Shown one piece after another: positions 51,331-59,940 of a stretch of 64,000 nt of DNA. The stretch is from contig NZ_CP020370.1 in NCBI RefSeq assembly GCF_002813775.1, positions 6,287,501 through 6,351,500 of the forward strand, read 5' to 3'. A program made the position numbers and the translations under genes. Origin of the DNA: Candidatus Thiodictyon syntrophicum. GTDB lineage: Bacteria; Pseudomonadota; Gammaproteobacteria; Chromatiales; Chromatiaceae. The number at the start of each line of letters is the position of its first letter. Position 1 is the stretch's first letter. The notes under the pieces are model-generated. The model ran no database searches, had not been told where the DNA came from, and worked only from the letters and a program-made list of their open reading frames with translations.

Positions 51331-52233
51331 GTGCCGGTCATGCGCATCCTGATCGTCGACGATGTCCCGGACAATATCCGGGTACTGAGCCGGATGCTGG
51401 TCGATGACGGACACCAGGTTTCCGCCGCCACCAACGGCCGCGCGGCCCTGAAGCTCGCCGCGTCCTGCGCCCCGGACCTGATCCTGCTCGACGTCATGAT
51501 GCCGGAGATGGACGGCTACCAGGTGTGCGCGGCGCTCAAGGCCGACCCGCTGCTGAGATCGATCCCGGTCATCTTCATCACCGCCCTGAGCGATGCCGAG
51601 GACGAGACCCGCGGCCTGGCGCTGGGGGCCGTGGACTACATCGCCAAGCCGTTCAAGGAGGCCATCGTGCGGCTGCGCGTGCGCACCCACCTGGAACTCA
51701 AGCGCCAGCGTGACATTCTCAGCCAGCTATCGCACCTCGACGGCCTGACCGGAATACCCAACCGCCGGGCGTTCGACGAACGGTTGGATCGGGAGTGGCG
51801 ACGGGCGGTCCGCGCCGGCGAACACCTGGCCGCGGCGATGGTCGATATCGACCACTTCAAGGAGTACAACGACGCCCACGGGCACTTGGCCGGGGATGAC
51901 TGTCTGCGCCGCGTGGCCGAGGCCCTGGCGGCCGGGCTCGAGCGGGCGGGGGATTTCATCGCCCGCTACGGCGGGGAGGAATTTATCTGTCTGCTCAACG
52001 GGGTCGACGACCAGGGGACCGCAGTGGTGGCCGAACGGCTGCGCGCCGACATCGAGTCGCTGCAGCTCCCCCACGGCGCCTCACCGGTGTCGCCCTGGGT
52101 CACCGTGAGTGTCGGCGCAGCGTCCCGGCGGCCGACGCACGAGACAGCGCCGTCCGAAGTCGTCGCGGCGGCCGATCTGCAACTCTTCACGGCCAAGCGA
52201 CTCGGGCGCAACCGGATCAGTGTGGCCCTGTAG
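51331..52233 (+). CDS. Response regulator with GGDEF (diguanylate cyclase)
   Basis: About 300 residues; the frame opens with a GTG at 51331, and an ATG at 51340 starts directly at MRILIVDDVPDNIRV. The receiver domain holds LILLDVMMPEMDGYQ with the phospho-Asp and FITALSD, then KPF. The GGDEF domain begins at LSHLDGLTGIPNRRAFDERL and carries the active-site GGEEF near residue 213, with an inhibitory I-site RAGD just upstream. It should make cyclic di-GMP when phosphorylated. It diverges from four hybrid kinases that have no other nearby response regulator, so it is a good candidate output. Confidence 0.9.
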   Translation: MPVMRILIVDDVPDNIRVLSRMLVDDGHQVSAATNGRAALKLAASCAPDLILLDVMMPEMDGYQVCAALKADPLLRSIPVIFITALSDAEDETRGLALGAVDYIAKPFKEAIVRLRVRTHLELKRQRDILSQLSHLDGLTGIPNRRAFDERLDREWRRAVRAGEHLAAAMVDIDHFKEYNDAHGHLAGDDCLRRVAEALAAGLERAGDFIARYGGEEFICLLNGVDDQGTAVVAERLRADIESLQLPHGASPVSPWVTVSVGAASRRPTHETAPSEVVAAADLQLFTAKRLGRNRISVAL

Positions 52234-52258
52234 ACCTTTCAACCCAGAAAGAGCGGTT

Positions 52259-52392
52259 TGGCCGCAAATGAACGCAAAAGGACGCAAATAATCAAGAACC
52301 TGGCGGGCGCAACCCTGTTCATTGGCCCGATGCAGTGCATGATCACCGCAACCCATAGATTTATTTGCGTTTATTTGCGTTCATTTGCGGCT
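52259..52392. repeat. Long inverted repeat with TTTGCGTTCATTTGCGGC arms, copy 2
   Basis: The left arm GGCCGCAAATGAACGCAAAA starts near 52259 and the right arm ATTTGCGTTCATTTGCGGCT ends near 52392. It sits in the 200-base gap between the converging GGDEF and CDF genes. The flanking AACCCAGAAAGAGCGGTTT also resembles the flank of copy 1 near 7180. Confidence 0.8.
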
Positions 52393-52433
52393 GATTACTC
52401 CTCTTGGGTTCAATCGCTCGGCCTGACCGATCG

Positions 52434-53321
52434 CTAGTCCTCCGGGCCCAGACTCCGCGGGTCCTGGTGAATGGTGATGTCCGCACCGGGGAACTCGACC
52501 CGCAGGGCGTCCTCCACCTGGTCGCAGATGCGGTGGGCGGCCAGCAGCGCCAGGTCGTCGTCCAACTCCAGGTGCAGTTGCATCACCGGGACGGAGCCGG
52601 AGCGACGGGTGCGCAGTCCATGCACGCCCAGGACCCCCGGCACGGCCGCCGCCACCGACGCGATCCGGGCCCGGTCCGCCACGCTCAGTTCCCGATCCAT
52701 CAGCAGGTCCACCGCCTCCCGGGCGATCTGAACGGCGCTGTAGAGGATGAAGAGGGCGATCCCCAACGCGAAGATGGGGTCCAGGCCCGGCCAGCCGAAC
52801 ATGGCGCAGACGAGCGCAATGAGGGTGGCCGAGTTGGTGGCCAGATCCGTGGCGTAGTGCAGCGCGTCGGCACGGATCGCAGTCGATCCGGTCGCGCGGA
52901 TGACGTGCCGCTGAAAGCTCAGCAGGAGCAGGGTCGCGGCCATGGCGAAGACCATGACCGCGACACCGACGCCCAGGTCTGCCAGGGGCTGGGGATGGAT
53001 CAGCCGGTCCACTGCCTGCAGGGCCAGGAAGGCGGCGGAACCGGCAATGAAGGCGGCCTGGCCCAGGCCGGCGAGGGACTCGGCCTTGCCGTGCCCGAAC
53101 CGGTGCTCGGCGTCCGCGGGCAGCAGCGACCAGCGCACCGCGAGCAGGTTGACCACCGAGGCCCCCACGTCCATCAGCGAGTCCACCAGGCTCGCCAGGA
53201 CACTGACCGAACCCGTGATCAGCCAGGCGGCCAGTTTAACCAGGATCAACGTCGTTGCGGTCGCCACCGAGGCATAGGTGGCGAGGCGCAACAGGCGCGC
53301 CTTGTCATGGGCCATGGTCAT
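52434..53321 (-). CDS. Cation diffusion facilitator transporter (FieF/YiiP-like)
   Basis: A 295-residue inner-membrane exporter. It has six hydrophobic segments, the first metal site in LVDSLMDVGASVVNLLAVRW (with the D-x3-D motif), the FGHGKAESLAGL loop and the second site HYATDLATNS. A cytoplasmic C-terminal ferredoxin-like domain follows (VMQLHLELDDDL). The family exchanges Zn, Fe, Mn or Co against protons; the exact metal is not predictable. Its start overlaps the end of the cyanophycin synthetase gene (ATGA), so it is coupled to the cyanophycin operon. Confidence 0.9.
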   Translation of the reverse strand: MTMAHDKARLLRLATYASVATATTLILVKLAAWLITGSVSVLASLVDSLMDVGASVVNLLAVRWSLLPADAEHRFGHGKAESLAGLGQAAFIAGSAAFLALQAVDRLIHPQPLADLGVGVAVMVFAMAATLLLLSFQRHVIRATGSTAIRADALHYATDLATNSATLIALVCAMFGWPGLDPIFALGIALFILYSAVQIAREAVDLLMDRELSVADRARIASVAAAVPGVLGVHGLRTRRSGSVPVMQLHLELDDDLALLAAHRICDQVEDALRVEFPGADITIHQDPRSLGPED

Positions 53322-55471
53322 GTCGGATAGGTCTCAAGAGCGGCGCGGATGCGCTCGGGGGCGAGCCCCAGGGCCCAGGCCGCGGCGATGGCGGCGAGCA
53401 CGTTGCCGACCGGGACCAGGGCGTGGCCGGCCGCATCACAGGGCAGCCGCGCCAGGGGCAACAGGGCCTCTTCGCTGTCGCCCGTGACCAGCCGGATGCC
53501 GCCGTCACGCTCCACCACCGCCCGGCCGCCCTGCGCCAGCGCGGCAGTAACCACCGGGTGCGCCGGGTCGCGGGCGAACCACAGCACGGCGCCGCGGCTG
53601 CGCTCGGCCATCCCCGCCACCAGGGGGTCTTCGGCGTTGAGCACGGCGCAGCCGTGGGCCGGCACCGCCTCCACCACACAGCGCTTGACCCGTACCAGGT
53701 CCTCCAGGGCCGCACTGTCGGGTAGTGCCTGCGTGTCTGCGTGAGCGAGCGCGGTCACCACGCCGACCAGGCACCGGTCGAAGCCCAGCCCCTCGCCGCG
53801 GATACCCTCAGCCCCGACCGCCAGCACCGCCGCCGTGAGGCGCGGGTAGAGCAGCAGGTCATGGGCCGCCGCGGGACCGGTGGCGTCGCGCGCCGCCCAC
53901 CGGCGCTCGCCGAGTTCCAGGCCCGCACTGGTCGCCAGCCCCACCAGGGCGTCCGGGGCGCGCAGGAGCCAGGCAATGAGCCGGGCGGTGCCGTTCTTGC
54001 CGCTGACCCCGGTGACCGCCACCAGGGGGATGCGGCCGTCCTCCCCGGGCGGAAACAGCAGGTCGATGATCGCCTCGCCCACCGGGCGCGGCAGACCGGC
54101 GGAGGGCTCCAGGTGCATCCGCAGCCCCGGCCCCGCATTGACCTCCACGATAGCCCCGCCCTGCTCCTCCAGGGGCCGACCGATGTCCTGCGCCAGCACA
54201 TCGATCCCGGCCAGATCGAGGCCGACCACGCGGGCCGCGTCCACCACGCGGGCGGCGACCTGCGGGTGCACCAGGTCGGTCACATCGGTGGCGGTCCCGC
54301 CGGTGCTCAGATTGGCGTTGTGACGCAGGATGACCCGCACCCCGGCCGCGGGCACCGACTCGGGCGTCAGCCCCTGTTCGGCGAGGATCGCCAGCGCAAT
54401 CGGGTCCAGTTCGATCAGGCTCAGCATCGTGGCATGGCCGGCGCTGCGGCGCGGGTCCCGATTGACCTCAGCCACCAGTTGGCGGACGCTCGCCTGCCCG
54501 TCACCGCTCACCTGGGCCGGCTCGCGGCACGCCGCCGCGACCACGCGCTCACCGACCACCAGCAGACGAAAGTCGGCACCGGGGATGTAGCGCTCGCACA
54601 GGACGTCCGAACCCTCCCGGCGGGCGGCGGCGAAGGCCTGCTCCACCTGCCCCGGCGTACTCAGGTTGGCCGTCACACCGCGACCGTGGTTGCCGTAACG
54701 CGGCTTCACCACCACCGGCGCACCCGACTCCTGGGCAAAGCGCCAGGCCTCCTCCGCGCTCGCCACCGGCCGCCCCTCCGGTACCGGCACCCCCGCGGCG
54801 GCCAGCAGCATGCGCGTCAAGTCCTTATCCTGGGCGATCGACTCGGCGATGGCGCTGGTCCGATCGGTCTCCGCGGTCCAGACCCGGCGTTGGCGCTGAC
54901 CCCAGCCCAGTTGCAGCAGGTTCTCGCTGCCCAGGCGCCGCACCGGGATGCGCCGGGCGCGGGCGGCGGCGGCAATGGCATGGGTGCTGGGGCCCAGGCG
55001 CACCTCATGACAGAGCGCGCGCAGCGGTTCCAATTCGTCCGCCGGGTCGAAGGGGCGGTCATGGATGGCGGCGAGCAACAGGGTCCGGGCGGACTCCACC
55101 GCCGCACGGCCCAGGGCCTCCTCCGCGTATTCGATGGCGACCCGGTAGACCCCATCCTCGTCGGTCTCCCGGGCCCGGCCGAAGCCGACCGGGGTGCCGG
55201 CCAGGGTCTGCAACTCCAGGGTGACATGCTCCAGGCAGTGGGCCATGTAGGTGCCCCGCTCCAGGCGCTGGAAGAAGCCCCCGCGCTCACCCGGGCTACA
55301 GTGATGCTCGATCAGGGACGGCAGCCAGGACTTGAGACGGTCATTGAAACCCGGGATCTCCTCCGAGGAGCGATCCTTGATCTCCCCCAGGTCCAGCAAC
55401 AGTTCGAGCACCGGGCGGTGCGCCCAGATATTGGGACCGCGCAGGACCCGCAGGCGTCGGATATCGAGCAA
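53318..55471 (-). CDS. cphA: Cyanophycin synthetase-like protein with intact ATP-grasp, truncated Mur ligase
   Basis: 717 residues from a TTG start preceded by AAGGGGG; full CphA is ~870. The N-terminal domain (HRPVLELLLDLGEI, GTYMAHCLEHVTLELQTLAG) and the ATP-grasp domain (APVVVKPRYGNHGRGVTANL, then ILRHNANLSTGGTATDVTDL and IVEVNAGPGLRMHLEPS) are complete. The Mur-ligase P-loop, however, reads VTGVSGKNGTARL instead of GTNGKTT, and the protein stops at ALETYPT without the C-terminal ligase domain. CphA needs ATP-grasp for Asp addition and the Mur-type site for Arg addition, so this protein alone should lack the second activity. The upstream paralogue at 55525 keeps that activity. Confidence 0.85.
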   Translation of the reverse strand: MLDIRRLRVLRGPNIWAHRPVLELLLDLGEIKDRSSEEIPGFNDRLKSWLPSLIEHHCSPGERGGFFQRLERGTYMAHCLEHVTLELQTLAGTPVGFGRARETDEDGVYRVAIEYAEEALGRAAVESARTLLLAAIHDRPFDPADELEPLRALCHEVRLGPSTHAIAAAARARRIPVRRLGSENLLQLGWGQRQRRVWTAETDRTSAIAESIAQDKDLTRMLLAAAGVPVPEGRPVASAEEAWRFAQESGAPVVVKPRYGNHGRGVTANLSTPGQVEQAFAAARREGSDVLCERYIPGADFRLLVVGERVVAAACREPAQVSGDGQASVRQLVAEVNRDPRRSAGHATMLSLIELDPIALAILAEQGLTPESVPAAGVRVILRHNANLSTGGTATDVTDLVHPQVAARVVDAARVVGLDLAGIDVLAQDIGRPLEEQGGAIVEVNAGPGLRMHLEPSAGLPRPVGEAIIDLLFPPGEDGRIPLVAVTGVSGKNGTARLIAWLLRAPDALVGLATSAGLELGERRWAARDATGPAAAHDLLLYPRLTAAVLAVGAEGIRGEGLGFDRCLVGVVTALAHADTQALPDSAALEDLVRVKRCVVEAVPAHGCAVLNAEDPLVAGMAERSRGAVLWFARDPAHPVVTAALAQGGRAVVERDGGIRLVTGDSEEALLPLARLPCDAAGHALVPVGNVLAAIAAAWALGLAPERIRAALETYPT

Positions 55472-55524
55472 TTAGACCCCCTTGCGCCGGCGCATGGCAC
55501 GGCTGGGCAGAAGAAACGTAAACC

Positions 55525-57813
55525 TCACGCCTGCATCACCGGGGCCGCCGCGGCGCCCAGCGGCAGGTCATGCAACGGCAGTTCGCGGAACGCCTGATCC
55601 GCGGCCAGGCGGGCGCGGACATAGTCGACAGTCTCGTCGATCAGGTCCGCCTGGACCAGGATCAGGTCCCCCGGCTGGGCCAGCCACAGGGCCGCCTCCA
55701 CCGCGGACCGCCAGCCGTGGATGGTCTGGACCTCCTGGACCCGCTCGCCGGCCGCCAACCCCCGGGCGAACAGTGACATGATCTCCCCCGGCAGGCGCCC
55801 ACGGGTGCAGTGGTCCTCATAGAGGATGACCCGGTCGAAGGCCTGGCCCAGGATCTCCCCCTGCCGGATCAGGTCGGCATCGCGCCGGTCCCCCGCGGCC
55901 GAATAGACCGCGAGGCGCCGCCGGTGGGGAAAGGAGTCCAGGGCTGCGATCATCGCCAGCAGGGCCGAGGGGTTGTGACCATAGTCGAAGACCACGGTCG
56001 CACCGTTGATGCAGAGCACGTTGAAACGCCCGGGACTGCGGTCCAGATCGGCACCGAAGGTTTCAAGCGCGGCCCCGATGGTCTCCAGCGGCAGACCCAG
56101 GGCCCACAGGGTCGCCGCGGCGGCCAGGCAATTCTCCACCTGGAAGCCGATCCGCCCGCCGTTGGTGAGCGGAATCCGGCCCAGCGACAACAGGACCCAC
56201 TGCGCCTCGCCCGCCGCCAGGATCAGGTCCTGCCCTTGGACGAAGGCCGCCCGGGCGCCCTCGCGCCGCTGCCGCAGGATCACCGGGTGCTCGCCGTCGC
56301 GCGCAAAAAACAGCACCGAGCCCTTGCAGTGAGCGGCCATCCGCGCGACCAGCGGGTCCACGGCATTGAGCACGGCGGTCCCCCCGGGGGAGACCCCGCG
56401 CACCACCGCCTGCTTGACCTCGGCCAACTCCGCCACGGTGTCGACCCATCCCAGTCCCAGGTGATCCCCCTCGCCGATATTGGTGACCACCGCCACGTCA
56501 CAGGCGTCGAAGCCCAGCCCCTCGCGCAGGATACCGCCGCGGGCGGTCTCCAGCACCGCGGCCTCGACCTGGGGATTGAGCAGGACCAGGCGTGCGCTCT
56601 GGGGTCCGGCGCAATCGTCGGTGTCGATACGCCGATCCGCGAGATAGATGCCGTCGGTGCAGGTCATGCCGACGAAGCGTCCGGAAACGCTGAGCCCATG
56701 GGCGATCAGCCGGGTGACCGTGGTCTTGCCGTTGGTACCGGAGACGGCGACGATCGGGATGCGCCCGGTCTCACCCGGCCGGTATAGGGTCTCCAGGAAG
56801 GCCGCGGCGATCGGGCGTGAGCGCACGCACTCCACATAGAGGTCCAGCGGCGGGGCCGCGATGACCTCGCTGATCAGCCCGCCCTGGGACTCCAGGGGCC
56901 GGGCGATGTCCGCCGCCGCCAGGCGGACCTCCGCCGTCTCCAACCCCAGGACCCGGGCGGCGTCCAGGACCCGGGCGCGCACTTCCCCGTGGATCAGTCC
57001 GCTCACGTCGGTGACCGTCGGGCCGGCGCCATTGCCGCCCCGCCCCGGCTGCCAGTGCAGGGCGGCCAGGACGCGCCGCCCGGCGACCAGGACCCGGTAG
57101 TGGGCGCCCGTGACCGGCGCCTCGGCGCAGGCCAGACCGGCACACTCCAGAAGCGCACTGAGCAGGCCGCGCTGCGCCGCCGCGTGCTCGGCCAGGGGTG
57201 TGTCGGGGGCCAGCGCGGTACACGGCAGGCGCCGCTGCCGGGCACCGTGGCCGAGCTGCAAGACGCTCCCGGGGAGCCGCCGGGTGGGGATACCGCGCGC
57301 CTGGGCCGCCCGCAGCAGCGCCGCACAGGTCGGCGTCGGGCCCGCCTCCAAGGCCAGGGCGCGCAGCCCCGGCACAGGATTGGGAAGTTCGCCGTCGGAC
57401 GCGGCCAGCCCGGCGCGGACCAGGTCCAGGGCGGCCGCCGCGCAGGCCTGCGGGGGGGCGCCCTCGACGAAGGTAAAGGCGAGCCGGTACAGACCCGGCT
57501 GCGAGGTCCGGCGCACCCGGGAGAACCCCGGCCGCACCCCGCTCTGAGCGCACAGTTCCAGGATGGTGGCGAGGAACACCTGGGCGAGCCAGCGCTGATG
57601 TCGCCGCTCATGCAATGGATGGTCCGGGTCCGCGGGCGGTCGCCGCGGCAGGGTCAGGCCCGGCAGCCGGGCGGTCAACTGGGCGCGCAGACGCCCGGCC
57701 GATACCAGCCACTCACCGGGCGGGTGATCGGACAGATCGAACCAGACCTCGACCACCGGAAAATCGGCCCAAAGGTTGGGGCCGAGCAACGCACGGACTC
57801 TGCGGATATCCAC
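55525..57813 (-). CDS. Cyanophycin synthetase-like protein with intact Mur ligase, collapsed ATP-grasp
   Basis: 762 residues from a GTG at 57813. The start (DIRRVRALLGPNLWADFPVV) is CphA-like, but the N-domain HxxEH motif is lost (RWLAQVFLATILEL). The ATP-grasp region is reduced to ~100 residues: after RGLLSALLECAGLACAEAPV it goes straight to HYRVLVAGRRVLAALHW, and the metal-binding E-V-N is altered (SEVIAAPPL). The Mur ligase part is intact: GTNGKTT near residue 360, the central domain, and the C-terminal domain with VVFDYGHNPSALLA. Expected activity is Arg addition only. It lies 53 bases upstream of the partner gene on the same strand, so the two are cotranscribed. Confidence 0.82.
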   Translation of the reverse strand: MDIRRVRALLGPNLWADFPVVEVWFDLSDHPPGEWLVSAGRLRAQLTARLPGLTLPRRPPADPDHPLHERRHQRWLAQVFLATILELCAQSGVRPGFSRVRRTSQPGLYRLAFTFVEGAPPQACAAAALDLVRAGLAASDGELPNPVPGLRALALEAGPTPTCAALLRAAQARGIPTRRLPGSVLQLGHGARQRRLPCTALAPDTPLAEHAAAQRGLLSALLECAGLACAEAPVTGAHYRVLVAGRRVLAALHWQPGRGGNGAGPTVTDVSGLIHGEVRARVLDAARVLGLETAEVRLAAADIARPLESQGGLISEVIAAPPLDLYVECVRSRPIAAAFLETLYRPGETGRIPIVAVSGTNGKTTVTRLIAHGLSVSGRFVGMTCTDGIYLADRRIDTDDCAGPQSARLVLLNPQVEAAVLETARGGILREGLGFDACDVAVVTNIGEGDHLGLGWVDTVAELAEVKQAVVRGVSPGGTAVLNAVDPLVARMAAHCKGSVLFFARDGEHPVILRQRREGARAAFVQGQDLILAAGEAQWVLLSLGRIPLTNGGRIGFQVENCLAAAATLWALGLPLETIGAALETFGADLDRSPGRFNVLCINGATVVFDYGHNPSALLAMIAALDSFPHRRRLAVYSAAGDRRDADLIRQGEILGQAFDRVILYEDHCTRGRLPGEIMSLFARGLAAGERVQEVQTIHGWRSAVEAALWLAQPGDLILVQADLIDETVDYVRARLAADQAFRELPLHDLPLGAAAAPVMQA

Positions 57814-58497
57814 GGATCTGATCCGAACTCAATGCGAACAGGCTATCGGGTCCGGGCTGCCGGCCGGTCGGCGACTGGAGGTCGACCGCCGTCTCAAGGC
57901 CCGGGAGGCACCTCAAGGGTAGCGTCGGGGGCCGGACGCCCGCCGCGCGACCCAGGGTCGACCCTCCATGGTCCACAACGGCGACAGGCGTAAGGTCGAG
58001 GGGTGGGGAGGTCGGCCGGGGATAGTATGCCGAGCGCCGCGTAAAGTCGAGATCTGTAAAGGTGACGCGCGGTGCCGGGCAGGCCCGCGACCGGTCCGCG
58101 GGCGCGCCCGGGGCGCCGCGGCGCAAGCGCCACGCCCGACGCCCTGCCCAGGGCCCCGGATTCCCGGCGACGCGCGGCTTGTGCCTTGATTTTGCTGAAT
58201 GTACCATGTGTCCTATTGAGTCCCTCAGCTGACAACCCGGCAGTGGGCGATGGTCCGCTGTTCCGCAGTCGTTGTCGTTGTCGTTGTCATTGTCGTAATC
58301 GAGGTTATCGTAACGCCCCGGATTCTCTCGCACGCCAAATGTCATCGCTTCTTCGATTACGATCACGACAACGACAACGACAACGACAACGATCGTGTTT
58401 TGTTTAGCTTGTTCTTGACTCGTGACTTATCTCGTCAAACCCAGTCCCGGCACCGAGGGGAGCTGCCGGACCTCACGCGGACGGTCATCGCAACACC
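57814..58497. repeat. 684-base intergenic region with GTCGTT-armed element
   Basis: It holds the likely promoter region of the cphA-like operon on the minus strand and of the membrane-protein gene on the plus strand. A GTCGTT-armed element is at 58266-58396. Short frames have no domain features. No gene is supported. Confidence 0.6.
58266..58396. repeat. GTCGTT-armed inverted-repeat element, copy 4
   Basis: Left arm (GTCGTT)3 GTCATT GTC, then GTAATCGAGGTTATCGTAAC, a core with GCACGCCAAATGTCATCGCT, GATTACGATCACGACAACGA and further GACAAC units on the right. The core matches 18454-18605 and, inverted, 59050-59145. Confidence 0.8.
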
Positions 58498-59001
58498 ATG
58501 AGCAAACTCTCGGCCGGAATCAAAGAGGAGTTCCTGGCGATCCTGCCGCCGACGCTCTTCTTCTTCATCGCCCTGCACATCGTCGCGCTCATCCGCAGCC
58601 TGATGCTCGAGGGCACCGGCATCGCGCTCGGCACCACGCTGTCGGTCGCGGTCGCGGCGCTGATCCTCGGCAAGGCCGTCCTGTTGGCGGACCTGCTGCC
58701 CGTCATCAATCGCTATCCGGACCGGCCCCTGATCTACAACATCACCTGGAAGACCCTGATTTACCTCGTGGTCGCCGGGCTCATCCACTACCTGGAGCGT
58801 CTCATCGACTTCGCCCGACAGGCGGGCGGCATCATCGCCGGCAACGAGAAGCTGCTTGCCGAACAGGTCTGGCCGCATTTTCTCGCGGTCCAGCTCCTGC
58901 TGCTGGTGCTGATCCTCATGTATTGCACCATGCGTGAACTGACCCGCGTGATCGGCCGGGAGCGGATGCACCGGATCTTTTTCGGACCGCGCACCCAGTG
59001 A
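58498..59001 (+). CDS. Small membrane protein of unknown function
   Basis: A 167-residue protein with four predicted membrane segments: LPPTLFFFIALHIVALIRSL, ALGTTLSVAVAALILGKAVL, IYNITWKTLIYLVVAGLIHY and FLAVQLLLLVLILMYCTMRE. Charged loops (INRYPDRP, LERLIDFARQ) and a basic C-terminus (RVIGRERMHRIFFGPRTQ) flank them. No known domain is recognised. It lies between the cyanophycin genes and the ABC transporter, so a link to that locus is possible but unproven. The ATG at 58498 lacks a strong ribosome site. Confidence 0.6.
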   Translation: MSKLSAGIKEEFLAILPPTLFFFIALHIVALIRSLMLEGTGIALGTTLSVAVAALILGKAVLLADLLPVINRYPDRPLIYNITWKTLIYLVVAGLIHYLERLIDFARQAGGIIAGNEKLLAEQVWPHFLAVQLLLLVLILMYCTMRELTRVIGRERMHRIFFGPRTQ

Positions 59002-59351
59002 CGGGTGATGACGATGGACCACGCAAGCGATCAGCCGGTCTAGGACATCGTCGTTGTCGTTGTCGTTGTCGTAATCGGAGAAGCGATGCCATTTGGGCTG
59101 CAAGAGAATCCAGGGCGCCACGATAACCTCGATTACGACAACCAGGCCTTGACCATAAATCCGGCCACCCTGCTGTAGGGGAGGTCGCTGGTCCGCAGAG
59201 CGGACCCTACGGGCGCGGGGCCGTAGGGTCCGCTGTGCGGACCATAGACCTCGCTGTTGGCTGATAGGCCGGGATTATGATCAAGGCCGACAACGACAAC
59301 GATTGCGTTCGTGTTTGACTCGTTACCAAGGGCAGCCAGTCACGGCTTGTC
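59002..59351. repeat. Intergenic region with inverted core and truncated GTCGTT elements
   Basis: At about 59050-59145 the core of the GTCGTT element is present in opposite orientation (GTAATCGGAGAAGCGATGCC, then GATAACCTCGATTACGACAA). At 59186-59245 lies a GGTCCGCAGAGCGGACCCTA palindrome pair. A truncated arm with its flank (GACAACGACAACGATTGCGT) is at 59288-59310. No gene is seen. Confidence 0.7.
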
Positions 59352-59807
59352 TCATTCGCGATGGCCGGCATTGATAGTCGACCCACGCACGCTGCCGCCC
59401 ACCACGACGCTGCCGGGTCCGGCGGCGACCGCACCCGCGCCCTGGGCAATCACATTGCCGTTCCCGCGTATCCCGACCGCAGTGACAGCGGCTGACTTCG
59501 ACTGATTGCGCAGGTCGGCGAGTTCATCCCTCAGGATGGGATCAGACAGCAGGAGTCGTTTGACGGCCACGCGCAGGGCCGCCTGGGCGTCCGCGTCGTC
59601 GGGGGTCAGGGCCAGTTCCTGCAAGGCGTCCGAGTCCGCGCCAAGCCGACCGTGCAATTTGTCCCAGATGGCCCGGACCTGCTCCCAGCCAGCCTGCCCG
59701 AGTTTTTCCCCGAGCGCCTCGGCGGCCTTCTCGCCGCCTTGAGTCAATAATGGGACCAGCGGGGCGAGCGGACTTGCCAGGTCCGCGGCCAAGGGGGCTA
59801 TGTCCAT
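59352..59807 (-). CDS. Stand-alone helical adaptor-like protein (MDIAPLAADL family)
   Basis: A 151-residue protein starting MDIAPLAADLASPLAPLVPL. The first ~100 residues are helical (KLGQAGWEQVRAIWDKLHGR, TPDDADAQAALRVAVKRLLL). The last ~45 are a Gly/Ala/Val repeat (GIRGNGNVIAQGAGAVAAGP, then GSVVVGGSVRGST). I recall this arrangement as the N-terminal part of larger proteins carrying formylglycine-generating, NACHT or other effector domains. The eroded neighbour at 59941-61265 shows the same N-terminus fused to such a domain. Here the module stands alone and intact. Function is unknown; an adaptor or signalling role is inferred. Confidence 0.55.
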   Translation of the reverse strand: MDIAPLAADLASPLAPLVPLLTQGGEKAAEALGEKLGQAGWEQVRAIWDKLHGRLGADSDALQELALTPDDADAQAALRVAVKRLLLSDPILRDELADLRNQSKSAAVTAVGIRGNGNVIAQGAGAVAAGPGSVVVGGSVRGSTINAGHRE

Positions 59808-59940
59808 GTCGTTCTCCGGTGGTCGAGGTGAGGGGAGGTTTCGTTCTGGTGTCGTGGGATCGAAATGGAATGTGATGGGGGTCTCATGCGTCGCTGGCCA
59901 TTTCCAAGTCGGCCGTGGTAAACCGAGGCATTGGCGCGGA

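Noticed and set aside
58250-58501. Plus-strand frame with Val and Asp-Asn repeats
   Set aside because: The repeats are simply translation of the GTCGTT/GACAAC arms.
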